64,000 nucleotides of DNA, from NCBI RefSeq assembly GCF_001956045.1, contig NZ_MRTH01000036.1, positions 1 to 64,000 of the forward strand, written 5' to 3'. Positions 42,694 through 52,623 of this stretch are shown here, in pieces. This DNA comes from Paenibacillus sp. FSL H7-0331 (lineage in GTDB: Bacteria; Bacillota; Bacilli; Paenibacillales; NBRC-103111). Position 1 is the stretch's first letter. The number at the start of each line of letters is the position of its first letter. The notes under the pieces were generated by a model. It ran no database searches and had not been told where the DNA came from. It worked only from the letters and a program-made list of their open reading frames with translations. A program made the translations under genes and the position numbers.

Positions 42694-42808
42694 GTATGTA
42701 TGCCTCCTATAAAATAATGACTTGGTTACATAGTAGCATGTTTAGATCGAAGTTTGAATTGCAATTTAATGACAACCAAGAGTATGATTTTATGACATCT
42801 TTAAGTAT

Positions 42809-44002
42809 CTATTGATTAGAATTGTACACAGGCCGTTCCCGCAAAAATTCACCTATACGCCTTACAGCTTCTTTCAGCTTGTCTTCATCCTGCACCAGCG
42901 CAATCCGAACATAGCCTTCACCCTCTGAACCAAATGCATCTCCTGGAATGACCACCACACCAACCGCATACAGCATTTCCCGGGAAATTTGTCGAGAAGT
43001 CCAGCCCTCAGGAATACGCGCCCAAATAAACATCGTTGCTCGGGGCTTGGGTATGGTCCAGCCAACAGCAGCAAGCCCGTCAATCACGATATCGCGACGT
43101 TTCTCATACAGGGCAGCAACCGAATGCTCCTGCTCCATATCCTCCTCCAAAGCGGCAATGCCTGCTTCCTGCACAGCCTTAAACACCCCATAATCGATGT
43201 TGGATTTCAGCAGGCGAAGCGCGTGGACGGCATCGGGCTGACCTACCATAAAGGCGATTCGGCAGCCAGCCATATTAAAGCTTTTGGACAAAGAATGAAA
43301 CTCGACAGCAACCTCCTTTGCGCCCTCGATCTCCAAAATGCTAATAGGCTGAAAATCATCAAATGCTAGCTCCGAGTATGCAAAATCATGCACAATCAAC
43401 AGCTCGTATTGCTTCGCATAAGCAACCAGCCGTTCAAAAAAATGTCGCGGCGCAACCGCCGATAAAGGATTGCTCGGATAATTAACCAAAATAAATTTGG
43501 CTTGACGAGCTGTTTCCTCTGGAATGTCCTCAAGCTTAGGCAAATAATCATGATCCTCTCTAAGCGGCAGGAAAAAGGGAGTCACGCCAGCCAGCACTAG
43601 ACTTCCCGCATAGATCGGATAACCGGGGTCCGGGAGCAGAACCACATCACCAGGATCGGTAACCGCCATAGCCAAATGTGCCAGACCATCCTGCGAGCCC
43701 ATCAATGTGATAATGTCTGTCGCTGCATCCAGTTGTACACCAAACCGGTATTGATACCAACGCGCTACCGTCTCGCGAAAAGCCAAGCTTCCCTCGGAGG
43801 TAGGATATCCATAATTCTCAGGCTTGCGTACAGCCTGCTCCATGGCTTGCATGACCCGCTCTGAAGGCGGCTGGTCCGGACTGCCGATACCCAGGTCAAT
43901 CACATCAAGGCCGCTTGCAATAACCTCTTCCTTCCACTGTGCCATTTCAGAAAAAATAGCGGAACCCAATAAGGATAACCGCTGTGATTGAAATCGTTTC
44001 AT
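42809..44002 (-). CDS. Class I/II aminotransferase (LL-diaminopimelate aminotransferase-like)
   Basis: A 397-residue fold-type I PLP enzyme. PLP Lys lies in FHSLSKSFNMAGCRI; other markers are DLGIGSPDQPPSERV, YPTSEGSLAFRE, LLPDPGYPIYAGS, VNYPSNPLSAVA and FGSEGEGYVRIAL. It is closest in style to LL-diaminopimelate aminotransferase and related PatA-like enzymes, but the substrate is uncertain. ATG at 44002 follows GGGAGG. Confidence 0.9.
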   Translation of the reverse strand: MKRFQSQRLSLLGSAIFSEMAQWKEEVIASGLDVIDLGIGSPDQPPSERVMQAMEQAVRKPENYGYPTSEGSLAFRETVARWYQYRFGVQLDAATDIITLMGSQDGLAHLAMAVTDPGDVVLLPDPGYPIYAGSLVLAGVTPFFLPLREDHDYLPKLEDIPEETARQAKFILVNYPSNPLSAVAPRHFFERLVAYAKQYELLIVHDFAYSELAFDDFQPISILEIEGAKEVAVEFHSLSKSFNMAGCRIAFMVGQPDAVHALRLLKSNIDYGVFKAVQEAGIAALEEDMEQEHSVAALYEKRRDIVIDGLAAVGWTIPKPRATMFIWARIPEGWTSRQISREMLYAVGVVVIPGDAFGSEGEGYVRIALVQDEDKLKEAVRRIGEFLRERPVYNSNQ

Positions 44003-44038
44003 ATATGCCTCCCATAAGCTTAAGTAACCCTTACAACC

Positions 44039-45121
44039 TTACAACCCTGATGAAGCCTGACTCAGCTTTTGTACGAATGTCATCATGCCATATAAAAATC
44101 CGGCAAGCGCCAAATAGGCGATTCCAAATTTCCAACGGGACGCTGTTGGCACTTCATAATATTTATCATTTTCAAAAGGCTCGTAATCTACCTGAATATG
44201 AACCATCAAATAGAGACCATCCTCTTTCTTCAATCGTTCCAATCGAACTACGTGTGTGCGGCGGATCAAAGCTTGTCTTCCGAGCGCAATAGTTCCATGG
44301 AAATTCAAGCCTTCCCAGTTGACCTCTACAAATTGCTGTCCTTCCAGATCCGAGTAGGTCAGGAATGGCAGCTCGCGCTTATGCTCCTCACCTGGAATCA
44401 GGTAGCCCTGCTCAATCAACGGCTCTGCCGGAATCAAAAAGCTCGCTGCAATAGCTCGAGGTTCACTGCCTGTTTTCCGATGCTTGACATATTTGTTATA
44501 CAAATCGTAAGCGAACAGCGCCCAAATAATTAACAAAATAATATTAAAGTTGTAAATGATCAGCACAAGCCCCCCGATCAAACCAACCAGCCACAGCCAT
44601 CTGGAGACAGCTGTTACAATTCTTCCTCCATCCAGCGGATGAATCGGGATCAAATTAAACAAATTGATCAGAAAGCCAGCCTGCGCCAGGCTATACAGGA
44701 ATGGACTATTTAAATAATAACCCAGGCCAAACACGACCAATGCCCCCACTGTACCCAGTACGGGTCCACCAATCCCCACATACGCTTCCGTAACCGCATC
44801 CCTCGGGTGGCGCTTCATGCTAATCATGGCCCCTAGGAACGGAATGAACATAGGCGCCGAAACGGGTAAACCTTTTTGCTTCGCAGCAATCACGTGCCCC
44901 ATTTCATGCACAAAAATCAAGAGTACGAATCCGATAGCAAAGCTCCAGGGAAACAGCAATGCATAAGCACCAATGGAAATCAGCATGGATAAAAATGCGC
45001 CGCCGAACTTACCGACCTTTAATAATCCAATTAACCATTTGCCTTGCGCCAATATAAAAACCAACCCTGATCCGAGCAGCCAGAAGGGATTTTTCTTATT
45101 TTTTTTCTTACGCTGCAACAA
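44039..45121 (-). CDS. Site-2 protease family membrane metalloprotease
   Basis: A 360-residue polytopic membrane protein. The zinc site HEMGH is in FVHEMGHVIAAKQKG, and the third ligand Asp is in NLIPIHPLDGGRI, as in SpoIVFB-type site-2 proteases. At least five hydrophobic segments lie in the first 200 residues. The C-terminal half is a soluble extension (EPLIEQGYLIPGEEHKRELP...) plus a final membrane helix. It would cut a membrane-bound substrate. It starts at TTG 45121 behind GAGGAGAG. Confidence 0.9.
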   Translation of the reverse strand: MLQRKKKNKKNPFWLLGSGLVFILAQGKWLIGLLKVGKFGGAFLSMLISIGAYALLFPWSFAIGFVLLIFVHEMGHVIAAKQKGLPVSAPMFIPFLGAMISMKRHPRDAVTEAYVGIGGPVLGTVGALVVFGLGYYLNSPFLYSLAQAGFLINLFNLIPIHPLDGGRIVTAVSRWLWLVGLIGGLVLIIYNFNIILLIIWALFAYDLYNKYVKHRKTGSEPRAIAASFLIPAEPLIEQGYLIPGEEHKRELPFLTYSDLEGQQFVEVNWEGLNFHGTIALGRQALIRRTHVVRLERLKKEDGLYLMVHIQVDYEPFENDKYYEVPTASRWKFGIAYLALAGFLYGMMTFVQKLSQASSGL

Positions 45122-45158
45122 CGGTCACTCTCCTCTATAACTTACTCTGGTGGCACTG

Positions 45159-45539
45159 TTATTGGCCCCATTCCTGTTCATATTGCTCTTCTTTATAACC
45201 GACGGTTACATGGGTGCCATCGGTGGCGATAGGCCGCTTGATCAAACGTCCATTGGAAGCCAGCAACTCAATCTTTTGCTCATCTGTCATTTGCGGCAGC
45301 TTATCCTTGAGACCTTGCTCTTTATAAACCTCGCCAGAAGTATTAAACCACTTTTTAATCTCAAGGCCGCTTTGTTCAATCATCTTTTTCAGTTGCTCTC
45401 GCTCAGGCGGGGTTTCGAACAAATCGATTTTCTCAACCTCCACACCTTTTTGCTGTAAGGATTTCAACGCATTCCGGCAAGTGCCACACTTAGGATAATG
45501 ATATATAAGAACTTTTTTGGGAGCAGTCAAGCTGATCAT
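45159..45539 (-). CDS. ArsC/Spx family thioredoxin-fold protein
   Basis: A 126-residue protein of the ArsC/Spx family. The redox motif is YHYPKCGTCRNALKSL, followed by VEKIDLFETPPEREQLKKMI and NGRLIKRPIATD with the conserved Arg-Pro. It is likely a YffB/MgsR-type protein rather than a true arsenate reductase. The ATG at 45539 touches a GGAAGG site; a TTG three codons later (45530) has better spacing and may be the real start. Confidence 0.88.
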   Translation of the reverse strand: MISLTAPKKVLIYHYPKCGTCRNALKSLQQKGVEVEKIDLFETPPEREQLKKMIEQSGLEIKKWFNTSGEVYKEQGLKDKLPQMTDEQKIELLASNGRLIKRPIATDGTHVTVGYKEEQYEQEWGQ

Positions 45540-45855
45540 CCTTCCATCTACTAGTGTTTATTATACAGGATTCATCTATCATATAAAAATTAACGTAAAT
45601 TTAATCACTTTCTCATATAAGATTCATATCTATCCGTTATATTATAAACATCCCTTATCTTTATATATAGCGAATTGGACTTACAGCTTAAAACACTGTA
45701 GGTCTAATTTACTTTTAATATGCGACAAAACCCTTCAATAGCTCTCATTGGTTTCGACACGACCCTACATAACCTCTCATGGATATTGGACAGCCCCGAT
45801 GATACAATTTGTATAGAATAGTATATAGAATTTGATACATATTGGAGGTCTATTC

Positions 45856-46239
45856 ATGTTTACAAGTCGGAGAAAAGAACCCTTCCGTTATATTTTCACT
45901 AAACCTGTAGACTGTTCATTTGAAATTACGGAGATTAATGGTTCTGTCCTAACGAGCAAAATCGTATATGCCAAGCTGATAGATTTAAGCAGAAATGGCT
46001 GTAGAATCGAAAGTAAGCTAAATCTGAATTGCAAAGCCAATCGCATTAAAATACAGATCGGGTTTAACTTTACCGATAAGGATATCTCCGTCGTCGGTTA
46101 TTTGAGATGGCAGCAATCCTCTCTAAGCTACCATAGCTACGGTGTGCTTTTCGAAAAAAACAGTGGCCTCAGCGCGACTATTATCGAGGAGTTGAAAGTT
46201 TATACTAAAGCTTCAAGTAACTCTCCCAAGGTCAGTTAA
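45856..46239 (+). CDS. PilZ domain protein
   Basis: A 127-residue single-domain protein. The PilZ motifs are RKEPFRYIF (RxxxR variant) and LIDLSRNGCRIES (the D/NxSxxG box), with YLRWQQSSLSYHSYGVLF near the end. It would bind c-di-GMP. ATG at 45856 follows TTGGAGG. It may respond to the signal that the EAL protein of this window could degrade. Confidence 0.85.
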   Translation: MFTSRRKEPFRYIFTKPVDCSFEITEINGSVLTSKIVYAKLIDLSRNGCRIESKLNLNCKANRIKIQIGFNFTDKDISVVGYLRWQQSSLSYHSYGVLFEKNSGLSATIIEELKVYTKASSNSPKVS

Positions 46240-47249
46240 CCTTGCAGCTGTGCCATATAACTCTCGATATCAAAGGGCAATGGGGCATGAAACTCAATCC
46301 ACTGCTTTGTAGCAGGGTGGTTAAATCCAAGCTTAATGGCATGCAAGGCATGCCGCTCCAGGACAAGCGTTGCATGTTTATCCGATATTGAAGGTTCATC
46401 GAGTGCTGCCCCTGTCAAAGAATCCTTTAGATCGGTTTCAACCAAGTCCGCAGCTGTCTGTTCGTTTAGCTCTGCCTGCTGCCTTTTATAGAGCTTATCG
46501 CCAACCAGCGGATGTCCAAGATGCTGCATATGCACGCGGATTTGATGGGTACGTCCGGTTTCCAGCCATAGACGCACCAGTGTCACTTCCTCGAAGCGCT
46601 GCTCCACTTTATAATGCGTTACCGCTGGATAACCGGACTCCGTCACGATTCGAATATGAGGCTGCTCATGGTCTCGGTCAATAGGCGCGTTCACGGTACC
46701 CTCATCCTGCTCCATAACGCCGTACAGCAGCGCTACGTATTCCTTTTTCACCAGATTGGCTTTCATTTGCTCCGACACCTGCTGCTGCACAAACGGGTTT
46801 TTGGCTATAGCCAGCGTACCGGACGTCTCCTGATCCAAGCGATGAATCGGGCGAAAGCGGTAGCTCTTACCCTGCTGCTGCCAATAATGGACAACCCCGT
46901 TGGCCAGCGTGTTGACATAATGACCATGAGTTGGATGCACGATCATCCCAGCCGCTTTGTTGACGATCAATAGATGCTCATCCTCAAAAAGTATATCAAG
47001 CGGCAGCTCCTGCGGCAGGATGTCCTCGGACTCCTCCTGTTCCATGCGGACCTCAATCACATCTCCGGTATGAACGCGGACGCTGATGTATTCACGCTGC
47101 CCATTAAGTAAAATCCCCTGCTCGGTAAGCTTCAATCGGGACAACAACTTGCGGGACACATACATTCGATTTTGCAAAATCGTTTTCAGATAAAAGCCGT
47201 CTTCTTCCACTGAAACCGTGTACGTTAAAGGCTCGTAATAGCTGCTCAT
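46236..47249 (-). CDS. RluD-type pseudouridine synthase
   Basis: A 337-residue RNA pseudouridine synthase. An N-terminal S4-like part (SRKLLSRLKLTEQGILLNGQ) precedes the catalytic domain with Asp in PIHRLDQETSGTLAIAKN. Further motifs are VKKEYVALLYG and ETGRTHQIRVHMQHLGHPLVGD. It would modify 23S rRNA or another RNA. It overlaps the adenosyltransferase gene by four bases (ATGA at 47246-47249), so it is translated from the end of the cobalamin operon, although its function is unrelated. Confidence 0.93.
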   Translation of the reverse strand: MSSYYEPLTYTVSVEEDGFYLKTILQNRMYVSRKLLSRLKLTEQGILLNGQREYISVRVHTGDVIEVRMEQEESEDILPQELPLDILFEDEHLLIVNKAAGMIVHPTHGHYVNTLANGVVHYWQQQGKSYRFRPIHRLDQETSGTLAIAKNPFVQQQVSEQMKANLVKKEYVALLYGVMEQDEGTVNAPIDRDHEQPHIRIVTESGYPAVTHYKVEQRFEEVTLVRLWLETGRTHQIRVHMQHLGHPLVGDKLYKRQQAELNEQTAADLVETDLKDSLTGAALDEPSISDKHATLVLERHALHAIKLGFNHPATKQWIEFHAPLPFDIESYMAQLQG

Positions 47250-47812
47250 TTGCGTCGAAACACGTTAGCGCTGCGCGCATATTCAATATCTTTCACATCT
47301 ATGCGGCTGTTGGCCAAACGGGCAACGGTAAAAAAGAAATCGGATAAACGGTTCAAATAACGGCGCACCTCTTCATTGATCGGTTGTGTACGAGCCAGTG
47401 TAACGACACGACGCTCAGCCCGGCGGCACACGGTCCGGCATACATGAAGTGTGGAAGAAGCAAGACTTCCTCCCGGCAAAATAAACTTCGTAATATCCGG
47501 TGTTTCCGCGTCGTACTTATCAATCCATGCTTCCAGCCGGTCTACCATTTCAGCGGTTACCTTGTAAGGGCGAAGCTCCTGCTTGAGCAGTGCCAGATCC
47601 GAGCCGCAATCAAACAACTCATGCTGAATTTCCAGCAAATCATTGAGCAAATCCTCAAATTTATCCTTGTCCAGAAAACCCATCGCCTGACCGACAAAGC
47701 ATTTTAATTCATCCACAGTTCCGTACGCTTCCACACGCACATCATCCTTATCCACTCTGCCCCCAATAACTCCGGTCTGCCCGGCATCACCAGTTCGTGT
47801 ATAAATTTTCAT
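47246..47812 (-). CDS. ATP:cob(I)alamin adenosyltransferase (PduO type)
   Basis: A 188-residue enzyme that transfers adenosyl from ATP to the corrinoid cobalt. Family markers are IYTRTGDAGQTGVIGG at the N terminus, VDELKCFVGQA, FILPGGSLASSTLHVCRTVC and CRRAERRVV, which bind ATP and make the helical bundle. ATG at 47812 follows AGGAGG. Its place in the operon supplies the adenosylated corrinoid that CobQ and later enzymes use. Confidence 0.95.
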   Translation of the reverse strand: MKIYTRTGDAGQTGVIGGRVDKDDVRVEAYGTVDELKCFVGQAMGFLDKDKFEDLLNDLLEIQHELFDCGSDLALLKQELRPYKVTAEMVDRLEAWIDKYDAETPDITKFILPGGSLASSTLHVCRTVCRRAERRVVTLARTQPINEEVRRYLNRLSDFFFTVARLANSRIDVKDIEYARSANVFRRK

Positions 47813-47890
47813 CGTTCAGCCTCCTCTATGAATAAGATCAATATCTTCTTCTTTTGAAACAAGTTCTATAACTTGTATAAGTGCTTGTAA

Positions 47891-50692
47891 TTAGCCTTGC
47901 GTATCTACGCCTATCATCTCATATAAACGTGCCATATCCAAATGACTTCTGACATGATCGGCCAGCCGATCGAACGCCGTTTCCCTGCGTGCTTGAAAAG
48001 CAAGCTCAATTCCTTTGGGCTCCCAACCCTTACTGCTTCGCAGCTCATTCAGCCAGGCTCTGCGAAATGCATCATTATGCAGAATCCCATGTACATATGT
48101 CCCCCATACTTTGCCGTTGTCCGTAATCGCTCCATCCGGATGCGGTGCCAGCTCCCCCTGCTCTTCTTGAAGCTGAAAAGGATGTACGACCGGACGCAAA
48201 AAACGCGTCTGTCCCATATGAATTTCATAGCCGCTTATCGTAAACAACTCGTCCTCAGCAGCAAACAGGCGGGTCGTGCCAGAGGTCCGGACTGTACGCT
48301 TATCTGCTGCAAAAGTCGTCTCGAGCGGCAGTAGACCCATGCCCTCGGTCTCGGGACGGTCAGACTCGGAATGCAGCGGATCGAGCAGCCGTTCACCCAG
48401 CATTTGATACCCTGCGCATATGCCGACGATATGCCCGCCTTGCCGCGCGTGCTCAAGCAATGCTTTTTCCAATCCGGTCTCTCTTAAAAAAAGCAGGTCA
48501 TCGACCGTGTTTTTGCTGCCTGGAATCATGATCGCATCCGCAGCTCCAAGCTCCTGTGGTGAGCTAATATAACGCACCTGCACATCCTGCTCATAGAGAA
48601 GCGGGTCCACATCTGTAAAGTTGGACAAGCGTGGAAGCCTGATGACAGCAATATCAAGCTTCGGATGCTCTGTACCATCTGCATAACCATCGGTTTCTTT
48701 AGAGCGCCTTTGCAGCCCTCCGGCAGACAGCTTCCGATCCAGGGATGCAGAATCCTCATCCTCCAGCTCAAGATCCGGCAAAAAGGGAATTACGCCAAGC
48801 ACCGGCTTGCCTGTGCGCGCCTCCAGCCAATCCAGGCCTGGCTTCAAAAGCGTTACATCACCACGGAACTTATTGATAATAAAGCCTTTCACACGATCCC
48901 GTTCCTCGAGTGTAAATATTTCCATCGTACCGAGCAGTGATGCAAAGACTCCCCCCCTGTCGATATCCGCAACCAGCACAACCGGAGCATCTGCCCAGCC
49001 AGCCAGCCGCATGTTGACGATATCACGGTCCTTGAGATTAACCTCAGCAGGACTTCCGGCTCCTTCAATCACAACAAGATCATAAGTCTCACGCAGCCGC
49101 TGCAAGGAATCCTTGACGATCAGCTCCGCTTCGGGCAAATACTTTTCCCGATACGTGCGTGCATCATAGTCACGATAAGGTTTGCCGTGAACTACGACCT
49201 GAGCGACCATATCTTTTTTCGGTTTGAGCAAAATCGGGTTCATATCGGTTGTTGCCGCAATCCGGCAGGCATCCGCCTGCATCCCCTGTGCGCGTCCAAT
49301 TTCCTTGCCATCCAATGTGACATATGAATTGAGCGACATGTTTTGCGATTTAAATGGAGCAACCAGGTAACCGTCTTGTAGAAAAATACGGCAAAAGGCG
49401 GTCGTAATCAGACTTTTACCCGCATCCGAGGAAGTCCCTTGAACCATCAGCGTCGGTGCCTGCTGCAGCTTCAGCGGAAGTCCGGCTGCGTTTCTTGCCC
49501 CTTTCAAAGGATGACCTTCTGCTTCATTGCTTGGCGTATTCTTAACTTGCACGATATCACCTTGGTCAACAGCATCGGACTTTATCCAATTACGTTCCAT
49601 TATCGACTGCCGTGCTGCCAACGCTTCAAGTGAATCCCGCAGCGCTGCGATCAACCGCTCATTATGCTCTCGCAATCGAATAGCTACACGGACATAGGTC
49701 TCATCCAGCCCATGAAATCGGGAAGCATCCCTTATTAATATGCCGCGCTGTCCCATTTCCTGCTGCAGTTCCTTCGCCTTCAACCCAAGACCACTCAGCG
49801 AAAATAAAATATAATTCGTATCGCTCCGCGTTACCTGGAGACCAAGCTGCTGCAGCTGACCGATCATCCATGGGCGTTCTTTGGCTAACCAGTTATGCGT
49901 GCTTTGTTCATAATCGTGATCCTTCATCACACCGATGCCAACAAGCTGAGCCAGCATGTTGACACTCCACTGCACCTGCAACCGCTGCAGCCGGCTAATT
50001 TGCTCCGGATGTGCCACAATAAAGCCGAGCCGCAATCCTGGGATGGAGTAAAACTTCGTCATCGAGCGAATGACCATCAGATGACTGGATTGTGCTGCAA
50101 TTCGTATCATGGTCAATTGCTCTTCCTCAGGGCAAAAATCGATAAATGCCTCGTCGAGAATGACCGGCTTACCAGACTTCGCTAAATATGCTCTCACTTG
50201 TTCAGATAATAGCCTTCCTGTCGGATTATTAGGAGACCCCAGAAATAACAAATCTGAAGCGGCACGCGCATACTCTACATCGGACAGCTGCAGCTCAAAA
50301 TCGTGATGTGCATGCAGAGGTACATTCAAAATGCGGCCGCCCATCTTTTCCGCAGCTTCCTCATACTCCGTGAATGAAGGTCTTGCTACTGCCATCACGG
50401 CAGGCTGAAGCACTCTTACAGCCAGATCAATCAGTTCGGCCGCCCCATTACCTACAAGAACAGATTCGACGGGTATCTTATATCTCTCGGCCAGCTTGCC
50501 GCGCAGTTCCCTTACAGCCGGATCAGGGTAGGCAGCCATATCGCGCCAATGATCCCGCAGAATCTGCTCCACGACAGCAGGTGGACCCAACGGGTTCATA
50601 TTCGAGCTGTAATCAAGAAATTGATTCTTGGTTTTGCCGAAAGTTTCTGCTGCCGTCCATAAATCGCCGCCATGACCATACTTTTCTAACAT
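47891..50692 (-). CDS. cobD-cobQ: CobD-CobQ fusion: threonine-phosphate decarboxylase and cobyric acid synthase
   Basis: A 933-residue fusion. Residues ~1-365 are a PLP aminotransferase-fold domain of the CobD type: FLDYSSNMNPLGPP, GNGAAELIDL, GSPNNPTGRLL, and PLP Lys in IRSMTKFYSIPGLRLG. CobD makes aminopropanol phosphate. After a ~50-residue linker, residues ~415-933 are cobyric acid synthase: TLMVQGTSSDAGKSLITTAF (P-loop), PFKSQNMSLNSYVT, VVIEGAGSPAEVNL, and a glutaminase domain with Cys in GHIVGICAGYQMLG. CobQ amidates cobyrinate a,c-diamide. Both products meet at CbiB, encoded upstream. ATG at 50692 follows GGGAGG, and no frameshift is seen. Confidence 0.93.
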   Translation of the reverse strand: MLEKYGHGGDLWTAAETFGKTKNQFLDYSSNMNPLGPPAVVEQILRDHWRDMAAYPDPAVRELRGKLAERYKIPVESVLVGNGAAELIDLAVRVLQPAVMAVARPSFTEYEEAAEKMGGRILNVPLHAHHDFELQLSDVEYARAASDLLFLGSPNNPTGRLLSEQVRAYLAKSGKPVILDEAFIDFCPEEEQLTMIRIAAQSSHLMVIRSMTKFYSIPGLRLGFIVAHPEQISRLQRLQVQWSVNMLAQLVGIGVMKDHDYEQSTHNWLAKERPWMIGQLQQLGLQVTRSDTNYILFSLSGLGLKAKELQQEMGQRGILIRDASRFHGLDETYVRVAIRLREHNERLIAALRDSLEALAARQSIMERNWIKSDAVDQGDIVQVKNTPSNEAEGHPLKGARNAAGLPLKLQQAPTLMVQGTSSDAGKSLITTAFCRIFLQDGYLVAPFKSQNMSLNSYVTLDGKEIGRAQGMQADACRIAATTDMNPILLKPKKDMVAQVVVHGKPYRDYDARTYREKYLPEAELIVKDSLQRLRETYDLVVIEGAGSPAEVNLKDRDIVNMRLAGWADAPVVLVADIDRGGVFASLLGTMEIFTLEERDRVKGFIINKFRGDVTLLKPGLDWLEARTGKPVLGVIPFLPDLELEDEDSASLDRKLSAGGLQRRSKETDGYADGTEHPKLDIAVIRLPRLSNFTDVDPLLYEQDVQVRYISSPQELGAADAIMIPGSKNTVDDLLFLRETGLEKALLEHARQGGHIVGICAGYQMLGERLLDPLHSESDRPETEGMGLLPLETTFAADKRTVRTSGTTRLFAAEDELFTISGYEIHMGQTRFLRPVVHPFQLQEEQGELAPHPDGAITDNGKVWGTYVHGILHNDAFRRAWLNELRSSKGWEPKGIELAFQARRETAFDRLADHVRSHLDMARLYEMIGVDTQG

Positions 50693-50776
50693 GATTCCAT
50701 CCTCCCAATCCTGATACACACAACCTTGATTCCCTATTAACGGACATTCTTTCCTTATGGCCGAAGCATGCTTCTG

Positions 50777-51634
50777 TTAACGAACAACCAGATAGATGAT
50801 CAGCAGCAGGGCTGTTTCCACAATTTCATTCATTGCACCATAGGTATCTCCTGTCAGCCCGCCAAGCTTACGGTTTAAGTACATACTCATGCCTACACCG
50901 ATCAGCAGTGTGCTCAGCAGCGCCACACCCGTTGCCATAAGCGCCTGACTAGAGATCCATTCACCTTCATGCCAGCCAGCGAGCAGAAGGGACAAAGCTA
51001 TAGCCAAAGCCGTATGTATCGATAAGTGCTTCCAACCAATTCCGCGAAAAAAAGAACCCAGTCCACGTTTCGTTTCCTCATTCCTTGCGTAAGGCCAACA
51101 AGCAATCGCCACTACCATATACCAGCGGCTCCAAAGAGCAGAGAGTGGCAGCATGTAAGCAAAGGTTCCAACGGGAAGCGTCAGCCACTGCTGAAGTAGT
51201 GTCCACTTGCAGAGCAGCAGCAGCATACAGCCAACCACGCCCATGGCGCCGACTCGACTGTCCTTCATAATTTCCAGCATCTGCTCGCGTGAACGATGGC
51301 TGAAGATACCATCTGCAGTATCCATCAGACCATCCAAATGAAGGGCTCCTGTCATGGCCACCCATAATACGAGTAGGAGCGCGGCAACAACACTGCTGGA
51401 CCCAATACCGCCCGATAGCCATCCGTCAGGCAGTCCATAGCCTTGCAGCAGCAATCCCGTCAAGCTAAGCAGCAGTCCGAGAACCGTACCTACAAGCGGA
51501 TAAAAGATCACACTTCTGCGAAATAAAGCATTGTCATATTGCAGCTGAATCGGAACCGGGAGTCTAGTCAAAAATTGAAAGGCTGCTGCACAGGCCGCCA
51601 GCATCTTTACCACCAAGCCCAGCATAGTGCGCAT
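50777..51634 (-). CDS. cobS: Adenosylcobinamide-GDP ribazoletransferase
   Basis: A 285-residue integral membrane protein that joins adenosylcobinamide-GDP with alpha-ribazole. Markers are FQFLTRLPVPIQ at the N terminus, YPLVGTVLGLLL, the acidic GALHLDGLMDTADG, LEIMKDSRVGAMG and GGLTGDTYGAMNEIVET. ATG at 51634 follows GGGAGG and overlaps the end of cbiB by 28 bases. Confidence 0.95.
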   Translation of the reverse strand: MRTMLGLVVKMLAACAAAFQFLTRLPVPIQLQYDNALFRRSVIFYPLVGTVLGLLLSLTGLLLQGYGLPDGWLSGGIGSSSVVAALLLVLWVAMTGALHLDGLMDTADGIFSHRSREQMLEIMKDSRVGAMGVVGCMLLLLCKWTLLQQWLTLPVGTFAYMLPLSALWSRWYMVVAIACWPYARNEETKRGLGSFFRGIGWKHLSIHTALAIALSLLLAGWHEGEWISSQALMATGVALLSTLLIGVGMSMYLNRKLGGLTGDTYGAMNEIVETALLLIIYLVVR

Positions 51635-52593
51635 ATCAACCCTCCCGCAATCAAATAACTAACCACATATAACAATTGGATTGTATTAATAATATCGGAT
51701 CGACCTCGTTCACGCAGCGGCCAGCCCATCCGAGCCCGCTCACTTGTCCTCCCATGATAGACGTTCACGCCTCCAAGCTCGATACCGAGTGCACCCGCCA
51801 CTGCCGATTCAGGAATTCCGCTGTTGGGACTTGGATGCAGTCTTGCAAAATGTACGATCGACCGGACTGCCCTGACAGCGGAGCAGCCTCTTTGGACAGC
51901 TGCGGCCATTACCAGCAAGAAGCCGGTGACACGAGCAGGCAGCCAGTTCATCACATCATCCCATCTCGCCGATGCCCAGCCGAAATACAGATATTTATCG
52001 TTTCGATAACCAACCATCGAATCCAGCGTGTTCGCCGCACGATACAGCATCGCCAAGGGCGCACCGCCCAGTAGGGCAAAAAACAACGGGGACACAACAG
52101 CATCGACGATATTTTCCGCTACAGTCTCCACCGTTGCTCTCGTAATTTCTGGTTCGTCCAGCTCAGAGGTATTTCTACCAACGATATAACCGACGTACTT
52201 TCTTGCTTCCTCCATCTGATCAAGCTGGAGAGGACGATACACCTGCATAGCCGCATCTTTGAGACCTTTAATTGCAATCGTTGTCGAAATGAACCAGACA
52301 TTCACCGTGTAACCGAGCCATGGATGAATCCAACGTGCGACAAGCAGCAGCGTATACATCACGAGAAATGTAAACATAAGCGTCGAGACCAGCAGTACAA
52401 TCCCCTTCAGCCGTTGTGCCTGCCTGGATACAGCCGTGGCATTCTCCCGATGCAGCTTCGATTCCAGCCAGCTGATCCACTGTCCTATGCGAATCACAGG
52501 ATGTGTTGGCCAACGTGGATCTCCAATCCACCAATCAATCATAATGGCAGCCAATAGCATGATCGCCGTTTCTTGCCAAGAATACAACAACAC
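51607..52593 (-). CDS. cbiB: Adenosylcobinamide-phosphate synthase
   Basis: A 328-residue membrane protein that attaches aminopropanol (phosphate) to cobyric acid. Markers are DWWIGDPRWPTHPVIRIG at the N terminus, RARKYVGYIVGRNTSELDE-like residues (~130-155), FALLGGAPLAMLYRAANTLD and HPSPNSGIPESAVAGALGI. It starts at GTG 52593. It uses the products of the two halves of the cobD-cobQ fusion. Confidence 0.95.
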   Translation of the reverse strand: MLLYSWQETAIMLLAAIMIDWWIGDPRWPTHPVIRIGQWISWLESKLHRENATAVSRQAQRLKGIVLLVSTLMFTFLVMYTLLLVARWIHPWLGYTVNVWFISTTIAIKGLKDAAMQVYRPLQLDQMEEARKYVGYIVGRNTSELDEPEITRATVETVAENIVDAVVSPLFFALLGGAPLAMLYRAANTLDSMVGYRNDKYLYFGWASARWDDVMNWLPARVTGFLLVMAAAVQRGCSAVRAVRSIVHFARLHPSPNSGIPESAVAGALGIELGGVNVYHGRTSERARMGWPLRERGRSDIINTIQLLYVVSYLIAGGLICALCWAWW

Positions 52594-52623
52594 CTATGTC
52601 CACCTGCCATCTCCTTTTTGATG

